A DNA stretch of 64,000 nucleotides from Litchfieldia stipae (GCF_014837155.1 NZ_JACYHA010000004.1:1-64000), one strand, 5' to 3'; numbered from the stretch's first letter, positions 20,907-29,730 are shown. The notes: generated by a model from the sequence alone, not told the origin. Made by a program: numbers and translations.

Positions 20907-21040
20907 GTGTAAAACACCCCTTTACTTATGTAATGATACGGTACTATTATCTCAGGAATGCACAGATTTTATTTAACCAATGCAAAAAAGAATTAATGAT
21001 TGAATAAAAATGATTATTATTATCAATAATAAAAGAAGAA

Positions 21041-21072
21041 AGAACAGCCGACGAGTTCGACTGTTCTCCATA
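21041..21072 (-). terminator. Terminator of the DUF1540 gene
   Basis: Arms AGAACAGCCGA / TCGACTGTTCT with a CGAGT loop, followed on the minus strand by TTCTTCTTTTATT. It begins 10 nt past the stop. Confidence 0.85.
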
Positions 21073-21075
21073 GAG

Positions 21076-21237
21076 TTACATACTAGTTTCTGGTTCGAAG
21101 GTTTTACAATCTGTTTCAGCACTGTCAGAGGCTGTTTTGCCAGAGTGACTAACGACATAAATGGCCTCAGCACCACATTTATTTCCTCTTTCCCAAAATG
21201 TACAGTTGTTTACTTCACATAGTACATCCTTTGCCAT
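21076..21237 (-). CDS. DUF1540 domain-containing small protein
   Basis: A 53-residue protein (MAKDVLCEVNNCTFWERGN...). It has the DUF1540 cysteine pattern: C-x4-C-x8-C, then a fourth Cys late (TDCKTFEP), typical of small, probably metal-binding proteins of Firmicutes. GAGGTG lies 7 nt before the ATG. On the minus strand, a GC-containing terminator follows. Overlapping longer open frames on both strands are low-complexity and lack ribosome sites. The function of DUF1540 proteins is not known. Confidence 0.85.
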   Translation of the reverse strand: MAKDVLCEVNNCTFWERGNKCGAEAIYVVSHSGKTASDSAETDCKTFEPETSM

Positions 21238-21384
21238 CGCAAATCACCTCATATGAAAGATTGAACTTACTCCTTTAGTATCTCCTCAAAAGTTCTAAAA
21301 ATGTATCTTTCGTTTGGAAACGCTACCATTATTTTACCGCTTCTTGTTATAATAAAGGTGACTATGATAAAGAGAGGTACATAT

Positions 21385-22374
21385 ATGACTTATAGAGCTA
21401 ATGAAAAACGATACGAAGCAATGAAATATAACAGATGTGGAAATTCAGGATTATTATTACCCGCCATTTCACTAGGGTTATGGCATAATTTTGGTGGGGT
21501 GGACTCGTTTGAAAATGGTCGTGCTATGTTAAGACGAGCATTTGATTTAGGAATTACTCACTTTGATCTTGCCAATAATTATGGACCACCTCCAGGCTCA
21601 GCAGAAGAGATGTTTGGAAAGATGTTGAAATCTGATTTTGCTCCATATCGAGATGAGATGATTATTTCAACAAAAGCGGGATATTTTATGTGGGATGGTC
21701 CATATGGTGAATGGGGTTCTAAGAAGAACCTAATTTCAAGTCTTGACCAAAGTTTAAAGCGTATGGGACTTGATTATGTCGATATTTTTTATTCACATCG
21801 TCCTGATCCTAATACACCTTTAGAAGAAACGATGAGAGCGCTTGATTTAATTGTTCGTCAAGGAAAAGCATTGTATGTTGGTATTTCTAACTATAATGCC
21901 GAACAAACAGAAGAAGCAGTTAGAATTCTTAATGAATTAGGGACACCTCTTTTGATACATCAGCCATCTTATTCAATGTTTAATCGTTGGGTTGAGGATG
22001 GGCTTCAGGAAGTGCTTCATGAGAATGGCGTGGGCTCGATTGCCTTTTGTCCATTAGCACAGGGGCTTTTAACCAATAAGTATTTATCTGGAGTTCCAAA
22101 AGATTCACGTGCTGCTAGTGCTTCTGTGTTTTTGAATGATTCTCAAATAACAGAAGAAACCCTTACAAAAGTGCAACAATTAAATGAATTAGCAGAGCAG
22201 CGGGGACAAAGTCTTGCTCAAATGGCACTTGCTTGGGTCCTAAGAGAGGGCAGGATTACAACGGCTCTTATAGGGGCAAGTAAGGTCAGCCAAATTGAAG
22301 AAAATGTAAAGGCATTAGAGAATTTAGAATTCTCACAAGAGGAATTAGCTTCGATTGAAGTCATTTTGAAATAG
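21385..22374 (+). CDS. Aldo/keto reductase, YghZ-like (L-glyceraldehyde 3-phosphate reductase type)
   Basis: NADPH-dependent aldo/keto reductase of the Kv-beta/YghZ branch. It begins with MKYNRCGNSGLLLPAISLGL, carries the catalytic Asp/Tyr segment FDLANNYGPPPGSAE, the Lys segment ISTKAGY, catalytic-His region YVDIFYSHRPD, and C-terminal cofactor loop TTALIGASKVSQIEEN. The ATG at 21385 follows AGAGAGG by 7 nt; an upstream open start at 21301 has none. 329 residues. YghZ acts on L-glyceraldehyde-3-phosphate and methylglyoxal; the substrate here is inferred. Confidence 0.9.
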   Translation: MTYRANEKRYEAMKYNRCGNSGLLLPAISLGLWHNFGGVDSFENGRAMLRRAFDLGITHFDLANNYGPPPGSAEEMFGKMLKSDFAPYRDEMIISTKAGYFMWDGPYGEWGSKKNLISSLDQSLKRMGLDYVDIFYSHRPDPNTPLEETMRALDLIVRQGKALYVGISNYNAEQTEEAVRILNELGTPLLIHQPSYSMFNRWVEDGLQEVLHENGVGSIAFCPLAQGLLTNKYLSGVPKDSRAASASVFLNDSQITEETLTKVQQLNELAEQRGQSLAQMALAWVLREGRITTALIGASKVSQIEENVKALENLEFSQEELASIEVILK

Positions 22375-22382
22375 TGAGATGA

Positions 22383-22424
22383 AGAAAGTCCCTTGGATCT
22401 TACTTCAGGGACTTTCTATTTTTA
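22383..22424. terminator. Bidirectional terminator, aldo/keto reductase and ktrB
   Basis: Perfect 11-bp arms AGAAAGTCCCT / AGGGACTTTCT around a 13-nt loop, with ATTTTTAT after the stem. It lies between convergent genes. Confidence 0.85.
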
Positions 22425-22426
22425 TA

Positions 22427-23779
22427 TTATCCAATAATAATCCGTTCTTTTGGAAGATGATAATTTACTTCTGATTCGCCACGATTTATTAAAAAGATAA
22501 ATGATAAGATTCCAATTCGTCCGATAAACATAAGGGCGATAATGATTTCCTTTCCAATGGTACTTAATTCAGGTGTAATCCCCATGGAAAGTCCAGTTGT
22601 TCCAAACGCAGAAGTCACTTCAAATAAAATTTGAACGGTAGAGAAAGGCTCCGTTACCTTTAACAAGATCACAGAAACGAAGCAGAGAAGTCCTGCCATC
22701 ATGGTAACTGCTAAAGAACGTTGTACATCATCTGGATGTAACTCTCTTCTGAAAATCTTAATCGATTTATTTCCGCGAGCAAAATTTAATAGAAATAATA
22801 AATTTAGAGCAAATGTGGTCGTTCTAACTCCACCACCAACAGAACTAGGAGATGCACCAATAAACATTAAAAAGCAGATTACAAGTAAAGTCGGTTCTGT
22901 AAATAAATTCATATCCATGGTTGCCAATCCACCATTTCTAGTTGTTGATGACTGAAAGAAGGCATAAAAAAACGATTCATGCCAGGATTTATTAGCAAAG
23001 AAAGCATCCCATTCGAATAGGAGAATAGCGATAGTTCCGAAGGCCATTAATGAGAAAAAGGTTATAGTTGTAATCTTTGTATACAAAGAAAAATGAGTCT
23101 TTCCAGTTTTTTCTTTATTTAGTATATAATCCTTAACTTCAATAAGGACAGGGAAACCAATTGCACCTAATGTTAATAAAATAATATTAATAAACTGAAC
23201 AAAGTAATCTTGTGCAAATGGAATTAAAGAATTTCCTGTGATATCAAACCCAGCATTTGTTGTTGCACTAACTGATGCAAATAATCCTTGTAAATAGGCT
23301 TCCTGCCAAGTAGGGAAATACTTCATAAAATATGTACCGAGAATGGCTGCTCCAATCAATTCAATGATGACAATGATTAAGAGAATTTGTTTCATTAAAC
23401 TTACTAAGCCAGACAGGTTCGTACGATTTTGATCTGTCATAATGAGACGTCGCTCTTTTAATCCAATTTTCTTACCAATAAGAATCCAGAAGAAGGTACC
23501 TAATGTCATAATCCCAATTCCCCCGAATTGTAATATGAACATTAAGATAAAGATTCCTGGAATGCTGAAGGTGTCAGGAGTAGAGACTACCGATAAACCA
23601 GTAACGCTAATTGCACTGACAGCTGTAAAAACAACATCAATAAATTCCCATGAAACCCCGGGCTTCAGGGCGATTGGAAGACTTAATAAACAAATAGAAA
23701 TAAGCACTGCCAAAATGTAAAATGAGACAATCAATTGAGCGGGGGAAAGGGAATTAATGATTGCTTTGAGTTTTTTCAT
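22427..23779 (-). CDS. ktrB: Ktr-type potassium/sodium transporter membrane subunit
   Basis: TrkH/KtrB-family K+ translocator. It has four repeats of helix-pore-helix, with selectivity-filter segments VSVTGLSVVST, SATTNAGFDITG, SSTTRNGGLATMD and SAFGTTGLSMGI. The ATG at 23779 follows AAGGAG by 9 nt; an upstream open frame start at 23812 overlaps ktrA and has no ribosome site. 450 residues, the length of KtrB/KtrD. It is 13 nt downstream of its regulatory subunit. KtrB versus KtrD cannot be decided with certainty, but pairing with a KtrA-like gene favours KtrB. Confidence 0.93.
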   Translation of the reverse strand: MKKLKAIINSLSPAQLIVSFYILAVLISICLLSLPIALKPGVSWEFIDVVFTAVSAISVTGLSVVSTPDTFSIPGIFILMFILQFGGIGIMTLGTFFWILIGKKIGLKERRLIMTDQNRTNLSGLVSLMKQILLIIVIIELIGAAILGTYFMKYFPTWQEAYLQGLFASVSATTNAGFDITGNSLIPFAQDYFVQFINIILLTLGAIGFPVLIEVKDYILNKEKTGKTHFSLYTKITTITFFSLMAFGTIAILLFEWDAFFANKSWHESFFYAFFQSSTTRNGGLATMDMNLFTEPTLLVICFLMFIGASPSSVGGGVRTTTFALNLLFLLNFARGNKSIKIFRRELHPDDVQRSLAVTMMAGLLCFVSVILLKVTEPFSTVQILFEVTSAFGTTGLSMGITPELSTIGKEIIIALMFIGRIGILSFIFLINRGESEVNYHLPKERIIIG

Positions 23780-23792
23780 GGTAACATGCTCC

Positions 23793-24449
23793 TTACACGC
23801 CAATTTCCTCAAATCTGTTTAAATCTTTGTTTTTCCCAATCATGATTAGAATATCGCCTTTACTTATCACCTCGTCAGGTTTTGGAGAGATTTTGATTTC
23901 CTCATTTGATTGAATCCCGACAATATTACAACCGAATTTATGTGAGATACTGAGCTCATCCAAAGTTTTGTTATGAATCTTCTCACTTGCAATGATCTCA
24001 ACAATACTATATTCCTTCGATAGCTCTATATAGTCCACTATTTTTTCTGAAACGATATGATGAGCAATTCGTTTTGCCATATCTCTTTCTGGATGAATAA
24101 CTTTATCCGCCCCGATTTTTTCCAATACTTTTTGATGGTAAGAGTTAATCGCCTTAACCCACACCTGCTTTACTCCCAATTCTTTTAGTAATAAAGTAGT
24201 TAAAATACTCGATTCAATGTTTTCTCCTAGTGACACAAATACATGGTCAACATTCTTAATTCCGATTTGTTTCAATATATTTTCATCAATTGTATTAGCA
24301 AGAACTGCGTGTGTGGAGTACTGGGCATACATATTGACTTTTTCTTCATCCTTATCGACAGCTAATACTTCTACACCCATTTCGTAGAACTCTTTAACAA
24401 GGTTTCCACCGAAATGACCTAATCCTAATACAGCAAATTGTTTTCTCAC
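23793..24449 (-). CDS. ktrA: Ktr potassium uptake regulatory subunit (RCK domain)
   Basis: Cytosolic RCK/TrkA protein that gates the Ktr channel subunit and senses nucleotides. The Rossmann domain begins QFAVLGLGHFGGNL with the acidic ribose residue in VEVLAVDKDEEKV. The C-terminal TrkA_C domain (about residues 135-218), which in KtrA binds c-di-AMP, includes ELSKEYSIVEIIA. The start is GTG with GGAGG 8 nt upstream. 218 residues. First gene of a two-gene operon. No c-di-AMP riboswitch could be recognised in the short upstream region. Confidence 0.93.
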   Translation of the reverse strand: MRKQFAVLGLGHFGGNLVKEFYEMGVEVLAVDKDEEKVNMYAQYSTHAVLANTIDENILKQIGIKNVDHVFVSLGENIESSILTTLLLKELGVKQVWVKAINSYHQKVLEKIGADKVIHPERDMAKRIAHHIVSEKIVDYIELSKEYSIVEIIASEKIHNKTLDELSISHKFGCNIVGIQSNEEIKISPKPDEVISKGDILIMIGKNKDLNRFEEIGV

Positions 24450-24594
24450 TATGCTTTCCTCCAGATGTGTTAATCATCAAAATATAATGATTTGATTTTA
24501 ACAGTAAAAAGGTCAATCGTAAATTGTACATTTCGTTAAGTATTATCATTTATTGTTTGCAGCTAAAGACATTAAATACAAAGCATTTTTTGAT

Positions 24595-24629
24595 AAAAAA
24601 AGGCTGATCCCAAAATTTTGAGATTAGCC
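24595..24629 (-). terminator. Terminator of znuA
   Basis: On the minus strand, stem GGCTAATC / GATCAGCC (one G-U), with a loop centred on AAAATTTT, is followed by seven T. It lies about 15 nt past the znuA stop. Confidence 0.9.
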
Positions 24630-24645
24630 GATAGATGAATCTTAT

Positions 24646-25626
24646 TTACTTCATTGCTTTTTGAAGTGTTTCAATATTTTTTCTCATCAAACTTAAGTAA
24701 TCTTCGTTATTCTGAAGATCATCGTCTGTTAATGATTCGAGGTTATGCAGCATTAATGCTTCAGCACCAATTTCCTTTTTTACCACTTCAGCTACTTTTC
24801 CAGTTACGTTTTGTTCAAAGAGAATGTATTTAATGTCATGTTCCTTTGCTGTTTCAATAATCGTTTGTAACTGTCTTTGTGAGGGCTCTTGAGTTGGTGA
24901 GAGTCCTGTAACGCTGATTTGTTCAATTCCATAACGAGATTCCCAATATCCATAGGCTGCATGAGATACAAGGATTTCATGATGAGCAGCACTTGAAACG
25001 GCTTGCTGGAATTCTTGGTCTAATGCTTCTAATTCCTCTTTTAATGCGAGGAAGCTTTGCTCAAATTCTTCAGTATGCTCTGGTGCTAATTTAATCAATG
25101 CCTCTTTAATATTTTCGGCTAATGAAATCGAAAGGATAGGGTCAATCCAAACGTGGGGATCCACATCACCATGATCATGGTCATCATGTGAAGCCGATTC
25201 CTCATGGTCATGGTTCTCCTCCTCATGAGCGTGATCGTCTTCTTCGTGATCCTGAACGACTTCTTCACTATGAAGATCAATTCCATCTCCTGCTGCAATG
25301 AAAGCTACTTTTTCTTTTGACAGCGATTCTGTTACAGCATCAACAAATCCTTCAAGACCAATTCCAGTGTATATAAAGCCATCTGCTTCAGCAATTTGTG
25401 TCATTGTCCTAGCGGTCGGCTCAAAGGTATGAGCATCTGCTCCAGGTGGAATAATGCTGGATACAGAGATATGTTCTCCACCAATTTTCTCTGTGAAAAA
25501 CTCTAGTGGATAGATTGTTGTGTATATTGAAATTTTATCATCTGATACCGATTGTTCTTCTGAACAGCCAGATAAAAAAATAGATATAATCATAATTAAT
25601 GTAAATATCATTGATTTTAATTTCAT
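24646..25626 (-). CDS. znuA: Zinc ABC transporter substrate-binding lipoprotein
   Basis: Cluster A-I metal-binding lipoprotein. It has a lipobox signal (IFLSGC, Cys at about residue 21), the first metal His in PPGADAHTFEPTARTM, a His/Asp/Glu-rich loop (about residues 118-155, HDHDHGDVDPHVWIDPI) typical of Zn rather than Mn proteins, a His in VSHAAYGYW, and a final acidic ligand region. GAGGAG precedes the ATG. The permease and ATPase genes are not beside it. A Zur-box-like site lies 67 nt upstream, supporting zinc-controlled uptake. AdcA/YcdH are alternative names. Confidence 0.93.
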   Translation of the reverse strand: MKLKSMIFTLIMIISIFLSGCSEEQSVSDDKISIYTTIYPLEFFTEKIGGEHISVSSIIPPGADAHTFEPTARTMTQIAEADGFIYTGIGLEGFVDAVTESLSKEKVAFIAAGDGIDLHSEEVVQDHEEDDHAHEEENHDHEESASHDDHDHGDVDPHVWIDPILSISLAENIKEALIKLAPEHTEEFEQSFLALKEELEALDQEFQQAVSSAAHHEILVSHAAYGYWESRYGIEQISVTGLSPTQEPSQRQLQTIIETAKEHDIKYILFEQNVTGKVAEVVKKEIGAEALMLHNLESLTDDDLQNNEDYLSLMRKNIETLQKAMK

Positions 25627-25692
25627 TCTTATCTCCTCAATTTCTAAAGTCTTAAGTTATTGTGCCAGATAAACAGCTTTATATAATCAAAT

Positions 25693-25713
25693 AAATAGTA
25701 ACAATTACGATTT
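25693..25713. promoter_or_regulatory. Putative Zur box upstream of znuA
   Basis: The minus strand reads AAATCGTAAT-T-GTTACTATTT. It agrees with the Zur consensus AAATCGTAAT-N-ATTACGATTT at 18 of 20 positions. It overlaps the likely -35 of znuA (TTGTTA, then TATAAA 15 nt on). It sits between znuA and the divergent carbonic anhydrase gene, so it could serve both. Confidence 0.75.
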
Positions 25714-25831
25714 ACTTCATGTATAATACATTATAGTAATCAGGTTTACAAGTTTTTTTATATTGTGAGCTAATTTTCTGTGAAAAAAATGTATTCCCTG
25801 TTAAAATAAGATAAAAAAAGAAGGTGATTGG

Positions 25832-26407
25832 ATGAGTATTTTAGATGAAATACTTCAACATAATAAGCTGTTTGTCGAGGAGAGAGAATATGAAAAATAT
25901 CAAACCTCCAAATTCCCAGAGAAAAAATTAGTGATTTTATCTTGTATGGATACAAGATTGGTGGAATTACTACCTCAAGCGATGAACCTGAAAAATGGTG
26001 ATGTCAAAATTGTTAAAAATGCTGGTGCGATTGTCAGTCATCCATTTGGTAGTATTATGAGAAGTATCCTTGTCGCCGTCTATGAATTAAATGCTGATGA
26101 AGTCTGTGTTGTCGGACATAGAGAATGTGGAATGAGTAGTATCAACTCTGAACAGCTCTTAAAGAAGATAGTTGACAGAGGTGTTCCACAAGATAAAATT
26201 GATACATTGAAATACTCAGGAATAAATTTACATAAGTGGTTTAGAGGCTTTGATGATGTAGAAGAAAGTGTTAGACATAGTGTTGAGATGGTATCAAATC
26301 ATCCATTATTACCAGCAGACATTCCTGTTCACGGGTTGGTTATTGATCCTGCTACAGGTCAATTAGATCTTGTTGTTAACGGTTATGAAGTAGAAAAAAA
26401 CTCCTAA
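25832..26407 (+). CDS. ytiB: Beta-carbonic anhydrase
   Basis: Zinc enzyme interconverting CO2 and bicarbonate. Zinc ligands and the Asp-Arg dyad are in VILSCMDTRLV (Cys, Asp, Arg), and His-x2-Cys in VVGHRECGM. 191 residues, typical of the YtiB group. AGAAGGTGA precedes the ATG. It is divergent from znuA across a putative Zur site. Zinc dependence gives a plausible link to that control, but this is inferred. It ends in its own terminator. Confidence 0.93.
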   Translation: MSILDEILQHNKLFVEEREYEKYQTSKFPEKKLVILSCMDTRLVELLPQAMNLKNGDVKIVKNAGAIVSHPFGSIMRSILVAVYELNADEVCVVGHRECGMSSINSEQLLKKIVDRGVPQDKIDTLKYSGINLHKWFRGFDDVEESVRHSVEMVSNHPLLPADIPVHGLVIDPATGQLDLVVNGYEVEKNS

Positions 26408-26431
26408 TCTTTTTATAGGTTAGGAGTTTTT
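26397..26431 (+). terminator. Terminator of ytiB
   Basis: Arms AACTCCTAA / TTAGGAGTT with an A/T-rich loop and following T run. The first arm overlaps the end of the coding region. Confidence 0.88.
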
Positions 26432-26472
26432 ACAGTAAAGAATCGTCTTATTATTTGTATGAGGTGTCGTAT

Positions 26473-26943
26473 ATGAAAAGAATCATTGTTATGTTATCGA
26501 TAGTTTCTTTGTTATTAATGGGATGTGGAAATAATGAAGAGAATAGTCAAACTAACGAGCTAGTACCATTAAATGTTGAAATTGAAATTCAACCTGAAAC
26601 AATCGATGTAAATGAAGCAGTCACTTTCAATGCATTTGTCACGTATGGTGATGAAGTGGTTGAAGATGCTAATGAGGTTCAATTTCAGATTTGGGAAAAA
26701 GGAAATGAAGATGAGGATGAATTTATCGATGGTCCCCATGTAGGTGATGGTGTTTATTCAATCGAAAAAACGTTTGACCATGATGGCACTTATTATGTTG
26801 TTGCTCATGTGACTGCTAGAAATATGCATAATATGCCGAAAAAAGAATTTGTCGTAGGTGAGGTTTCATTAAACGAACATGAACATGATCATGATGAAGA
26901 GATGAAGGATGAAGATGAGGAACATCATCATGATAACCATTAG
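26473..26943 (+). CDS. ytkA: YtkA/FixH-like lipoprotein with His-rich tail
   Basis: A 156-residue lipoprotein with signal ending LLLMGC (Cys at about residue 18). An immunoglobulin-like YtkA/FixH domain follows (VEIEIQPETIDVNEAVTFNA to YYVVAHVTARNMH). The last 25 residues are a His/Asp/Glu-rich tail (EHEHDHDEEM, EEHHHDNH) that looks able to bind metal. GAGGTG lies 7 nt before the ATG at 26473; an upstream start at 26455 has none. Function is unknown. Its position near znuA and ytiB suggests metal handling at the membrane surface, an inference only. Confidence 0.85.
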   Translation: MKRIIVMLSIVSLLLMGCGNNEENSQTNELVPLNVEIEIQPETIDVNEAVTFNAFVTYGDEVVEDANEVQFQIWEKGNEDEDEFIDGPHVGDGVYSIEKTFDHDGTYYVVAHVTARNMHNMPKKEFVVGEVSLNEHEHDHDEEMKDEDEEHHHDNH

Positions 26944-26952
26944 TTTTTAGAG

Positions 26953-27120
26953 AAGGCTGTTTTCGTATATATTGTTGTTTTGAATACCGCAGCCTGAATA
27001 CACTCCGCGTCCTGTGGGAGCTAACGCATCCCTCGGGAGTCCCCCGTGTATTCAGGCTGCTAGAAATCTATTTTCAATTAATTTATCTCATAAAACAACA
27101 AACTTTGAGAAAACAGCCTT
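26953..27120. mobile_element. MITE-like palindromic repeat, copy A (short form)
   Basis: Terminal inverted repeats AAGGCTGTTTTC and GAAAACAGCCTT. An inner palindrome GCAGCCTGAATACAC / GTGTATTCAGGCTGC encloses a short GC-rich centre. Found between convergent ytkA and yidD. It is in the same orientation as copy C; its centre is nearly the reverse complement of copy E. Confidence 0.85.
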
Positions 27121-27157
27121 GGAGAAAGAACCAGCTTTTTAATTAAAGTTGGTTCTT

Positions 27158-27412
27158 TTAGTGTCGATGTTTATGATTTTCATCATTTTTTTGGGGAACA
27201 GGATCCATTCCACCAGGATGAAAAGGATGACATTTAAGGATTCGTTTCACAGTTAACCAGCTACCTTTTAATGGACCAAAACGAGAAATAGCTTCAACTC
27301 CATAATGAGAGCATGTAGGATAGAAACGACAAGTAGGAGGTAGAACTGGAGAAATAAATTTTTGATAAAAACGAATGAAGTTTATAAAAGCCTTCTGAAT
27401 AAAATAGTACAA
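27158..27412 (-). CDS. yidD: Membrane protein insertion efficiency factor YidD
   Basis: Small YidD-family (YtjA) protein thought to assist YidC-dependent membrane insertion. The signature [24 protein letters not shown] is split here by length as [15 protein letters not shown] then [13 protein letters not shown], followed by [17 protein letters not shown]. The probable start is TTG at 27412 with AAGGAG about 10 nt upstream, giving 84 residues, close to the usual 75-85. The longer open frame back to 27487 adds residues not seen in the family. The tail is Lys/His-rich. Confidence 0.88.
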   Translation of the reverse strand: MYYFIQKAFINFIRFYQKFISPVLPPTCRFYPTCSHYGVEAISRFGPLKGSWLTVKRILKCHPFHPGGMDPVPQKNDENHKHRH

Positions 27413-27562
27413 AACACACACTCTCCTTCCAATTACACTATACTCCAAATCATTAAAATAGAAAAGATAGATGTGGTACTCGTACATTATTGATGTAAAA
27501 TTATAAAATACACGTTATGATAGTAGAGAAGATTTTGAAAAGTAAAAAGGGGAGTGTTACAA

Positions 27563-28036
27563 ATGCCATCAGTAGAAAGCTTTGAGTTAGATCATTGTGC
27601 AGTTAAAGCACCCTATGTCAGACATTGTGGTGTTCATAAGGTAGGAAGCGACGGTGTCGTAAATAAATTCGATATCCGCTTCTGTCAGCCAAATAAACAA
27701 GCGATGAAGCCTGATGTGATTCACACGCTTGAACATTTATTAGCTTTCAACATTCGCGCACATGCTGAGAAATATGATCATTTTGATATCATTGATATTT
27801 CACCAATGGGTTGTCAAACAGGTTATTATTTAGTAGTAAGTGGTGAGCCAACAGTAAGTGAAATCATTGACTTACTTGAAGATACGATGAAGGATGCTAT
27901 TGAAATTACTGAGATTCCAGCGGCAAATGAAACACAATGTGGACAAGCAAAATTACATGACCTTGAAGGTGCGAAGCGCTTAATGAAATTTTGGCTAGGA
28001 GCATCAAAGGAAGACCTACATAAGGTCTTTGGATAA
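27563..28036 (+). CDS. luxS: S-ribosylhomocysteine lyase (AI-2 synthase)
   Basis: Cleaves S-ribosylhomocysteine to homocysteine and the AI-2 precursor DPD, recycling the products of SAM-dependent methylation. The metal site is visible as HTLEHLLA with a later Cys in [10 protein letters not shown]; the catalytic Cys is in [11 protein letters not shown]. The ATG at 27563 follows AAAAGGGGAG by 8 nt; an open GTG at 27554 lies in that site. 157 residues, exactly the Bacillus length. Confidence 0.96.
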   Translation: MPSVESFELDHCAVKAPYVRHCGVHKVGSDGVVNKFDIRFCQPNKQAMKPDVIHTLEHLLAFNIRAHAEKYDHFDIIDISPMGCQTGYYLVVSGEPTVSEIIDLLEDTMKDAIEITEIPAANETQCGQAKLHDLEGAKRLMKFWLGASKEDLHKVFG

Positions 28037-28041
28037 GAAAG

Positions 28042-28074
28042 AGGGTGAGCACTTCATTAGTGTTCACCCTTTTT
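28042..28074. terminator. Terminator between luxS and the amidase gene
   Basis: Arms AGGGTGAGCACT / AGTGTTCACCCT (12 bp, one G-U) with a five-base loop and TTTT. It lies between convergent genes. Confidence 0.9.
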
Positions 28075-28079
28075 AATGC

Positions 28080-29561
28080 TTATTTCTCTTCATGTAAAAC
28101 CGGTGGAATCCGGTGCTTCGTTGCTTGTTCAAAGGAGTAGGCTAATGGGATTAATGTAGGTTCACTATAAGCTGTACCCGTAAAGGTAATCCCAACAGGT
28201 TCACCTTCAGGGGTGTATCCTGCTGGAACCGTAATGGATGGGTAACCAGCTTTAGCCGGTATTCCTGCGCCAATATTGTTAGGAAAAACAATCGCATCAA
28301 GCATATGTTCTAGTAAAGTATAATCAATCCCTTGCTCAGTCGACATATAAATATCCTTCTCAAGTGCTTGAATATATGTAGTTTCTATTAATGTTCCACT
28401 TGTTGCTTCGGCTTCTTCTAATAATTTTTGACCATATCTTAATGTTCTTTCCTCATGCTTAAGGTTAAATTCAATGACATCCTGTAATGAACGAATAGAG
28501 ATACTTGGATCTAATGTTTGTAAATAAGCATTCAGATCCGTTTTAAATTCATAAGTTAGCACATCATGTGTCCAGTCGGCTTTTGTAGAAGGAATGACAA
28601 CATGATCAATCACAGTTGCTCCAAGATCCTTAAGCTTTTCAATGGCTTGATCCATGACTACACGTTTTTCTTCACTTAGATAATCGAAATAGCCCTCTCT
28701 TGCAATACCTATTCTGGCTCCATTTAACCCATTCAGATCAAGGAATTGACTGAAATCTGTCGTTGCAAGCTCCCCACTAGTAAGAGTAATTGGATCTTGC
28801 TCATCTTTAGAAGCTAAGGAGGTTAGAAGGATAGCGGCATCCTTCACCGTTCTTGTCATAGGTCCAGCGGTATCCTGGCTATGAGAGATGGGAATAATTC
28901 CTCTTCGACTAATTAGGCCAACAGTTGGTTTAATCCCAACAAGTGAGTTTTGACTAGCAGGGCTTAGAATAGACCCAGATGTTTCAGTTCCAACAGCCAC
29001 CGTTGCGAAATTCGCTGCAATAGAAGCACCTGAGCCAGCACTTGATCCGCCCACTTCGAATTTTCCAGGACCATAAGGATTTAAGACTTGTCCACCCCTT
29101 GAGCTATAACCGGTTGGCATCCCTGTTGTCATAAAGTTTGCCCATTCAGTCATATTTGTTTTACCAAGAATAATTGCTCCTGCTTCTCTTAGCATCGTAG
29201 CCACATGAGAGTCTTTAGCTGCTACAGAGTTTGCAAGTGCAAGGGAACCTGCAGAGGTATGCATTTTATCATGAGTATCAATATTATCTTTAATAAGGAC
29301 AGGAATACCATGAAGAGGGCCACGTGGTCCTTTTTCTTTTCGTTCTTTGTCTAACGCGGCTGCGATATGTAAAGCCTCAGGATTTACTTCTAATATTGAA
29401 TTAATCGAACATCCGGAATAATCAAATCGACTAATTCGATCAAGATACATTAACACTAAATCCTTAGAAGTAATTTCAGACGTTGCAAATTTATCCTGAA
29501 TATCACTAATGGTTGCTTCAATTAACCAGTTAGATAAGGCTTCTAAGCGTTTATTTTTCAT
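28080..29561 (-). CDS. Amidase signature family enzyme
   Basis: Serine amidase with the Ser-cisSer-Lys triad: Lys in PVLIKDNIDT, the Gly/Ser-rich signature GGSSAGSGASIAANFATVAV, and GTETSGSILSP. It resembles bacterial amidases annotated as GatA-like or peptide amidase, but lacks gatB/gatC neighbours, so the substrate is unknown. The ATG at 29561 follows AAAGGAGG; that ribosome site lies inside the ytzI coding region, and the start overlaps ytzI by 11 nt, so the two are translated together. 493 residues, no signal peptide. Confidence 0.9.
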   Translation of the reverse strand: MKNKRLEALSNWLIEATISDIQDKFATSEITSKDLVLMYLDRISRFDYSGCSINSILEVNPEALHIAAALDKERKEKGPRGPLHGIPVLIKDNIDTHDKMHTSAGSLALANSVAAKDSHVATMLREAGAIILGKTNMTEWANFMTTGMPTGYSSRGGQVLNPYGPGKFEVGGSSAGSGASIAANFATVAVGTETSGSILSPASQNSLVGIKPTVGLISRRGIIPISHSQDTAGPMTRTVKDAAILLTSLASKDEQDPITLTSGELATTDFSQFLDLNGLNGARIGIAREGYFDYLSEEKRVVMDQAIEKLKDLGATVIDHVVIPSTKADWTHDVLTYEFKTDLNAYLQTLDPSISIRSLQDVIEFNLKHEERTLRYGQKLLEEAEATSGTLIETTYIQALEKDIYMSTEQGIDYTLLEHMLDAIVFPNNIGAGIPAKAGYPSITVPAGYTPEGEPVGITFTGTAYSEPTLIPLAYSFEQATKHRIPPVLHEEK

Positions 29562-29730
29562 GATTTCCTCCTTTTTGTTCACTGTTTTTGTCTAGATAAT
29601 TTTGGTGTGAATCTTCCTCTTGAATCGGGTCAATTGTGTGTTTATAATCATAGGCCTTAGATGTTGTGATTAATGAAAGTGCGAGTATAATAATGACGAT
29701 AATGATACAAATGATTAAGATAGTGTACAT
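29551..29730 (-). CDS. ytzI: YtzI-like small membrane protein
   Basis: A 59-residue protein too short to stand out by length. One N-terminal membrane helix ([20 protein letters not shown], residues 1-20) is followed by [12 protein letters not shown] and a charged tail. It matches what I recall of B. subtilis YtzI, which also lies in this neighbourhood. GGGAGGTG precedes the ATG. It overlaps the amidase start by 11 nt. Function unknown. Confidence 0.8.
   Translation of the reverse strand: MYTILIICIIIVIIILALSLITTSKAYDYKHTIDPIQEEDSHQNYLDKNSEQKGGNHEK

Noticed and set aside
20973-21222. Two overlapping open frames around the DUF1540 gene
   Set aside because: They are low complexity (Ile/Lys/Asn runs), lack ribosome sites and overlap the much better DUF1540 gene and its terminator.
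22701-22955. Plus-strand frame inside ktrB
   Set aside because: It is antisense to a clear transporter gene with no ribosome site or known domain.
24450-24645. c-di-AMP (ydaO) riboswitch upstream of ktrA
   Set aside because: The space is too short and holds no recognisable ydaO core; only the znuA terminator and AT-rich sequence are visible.
27413-27487. Longer N-terminus for yidD
   Set aside because: The extra residues match no YidD protein and the TTG at 27412 has a good ribosome site.
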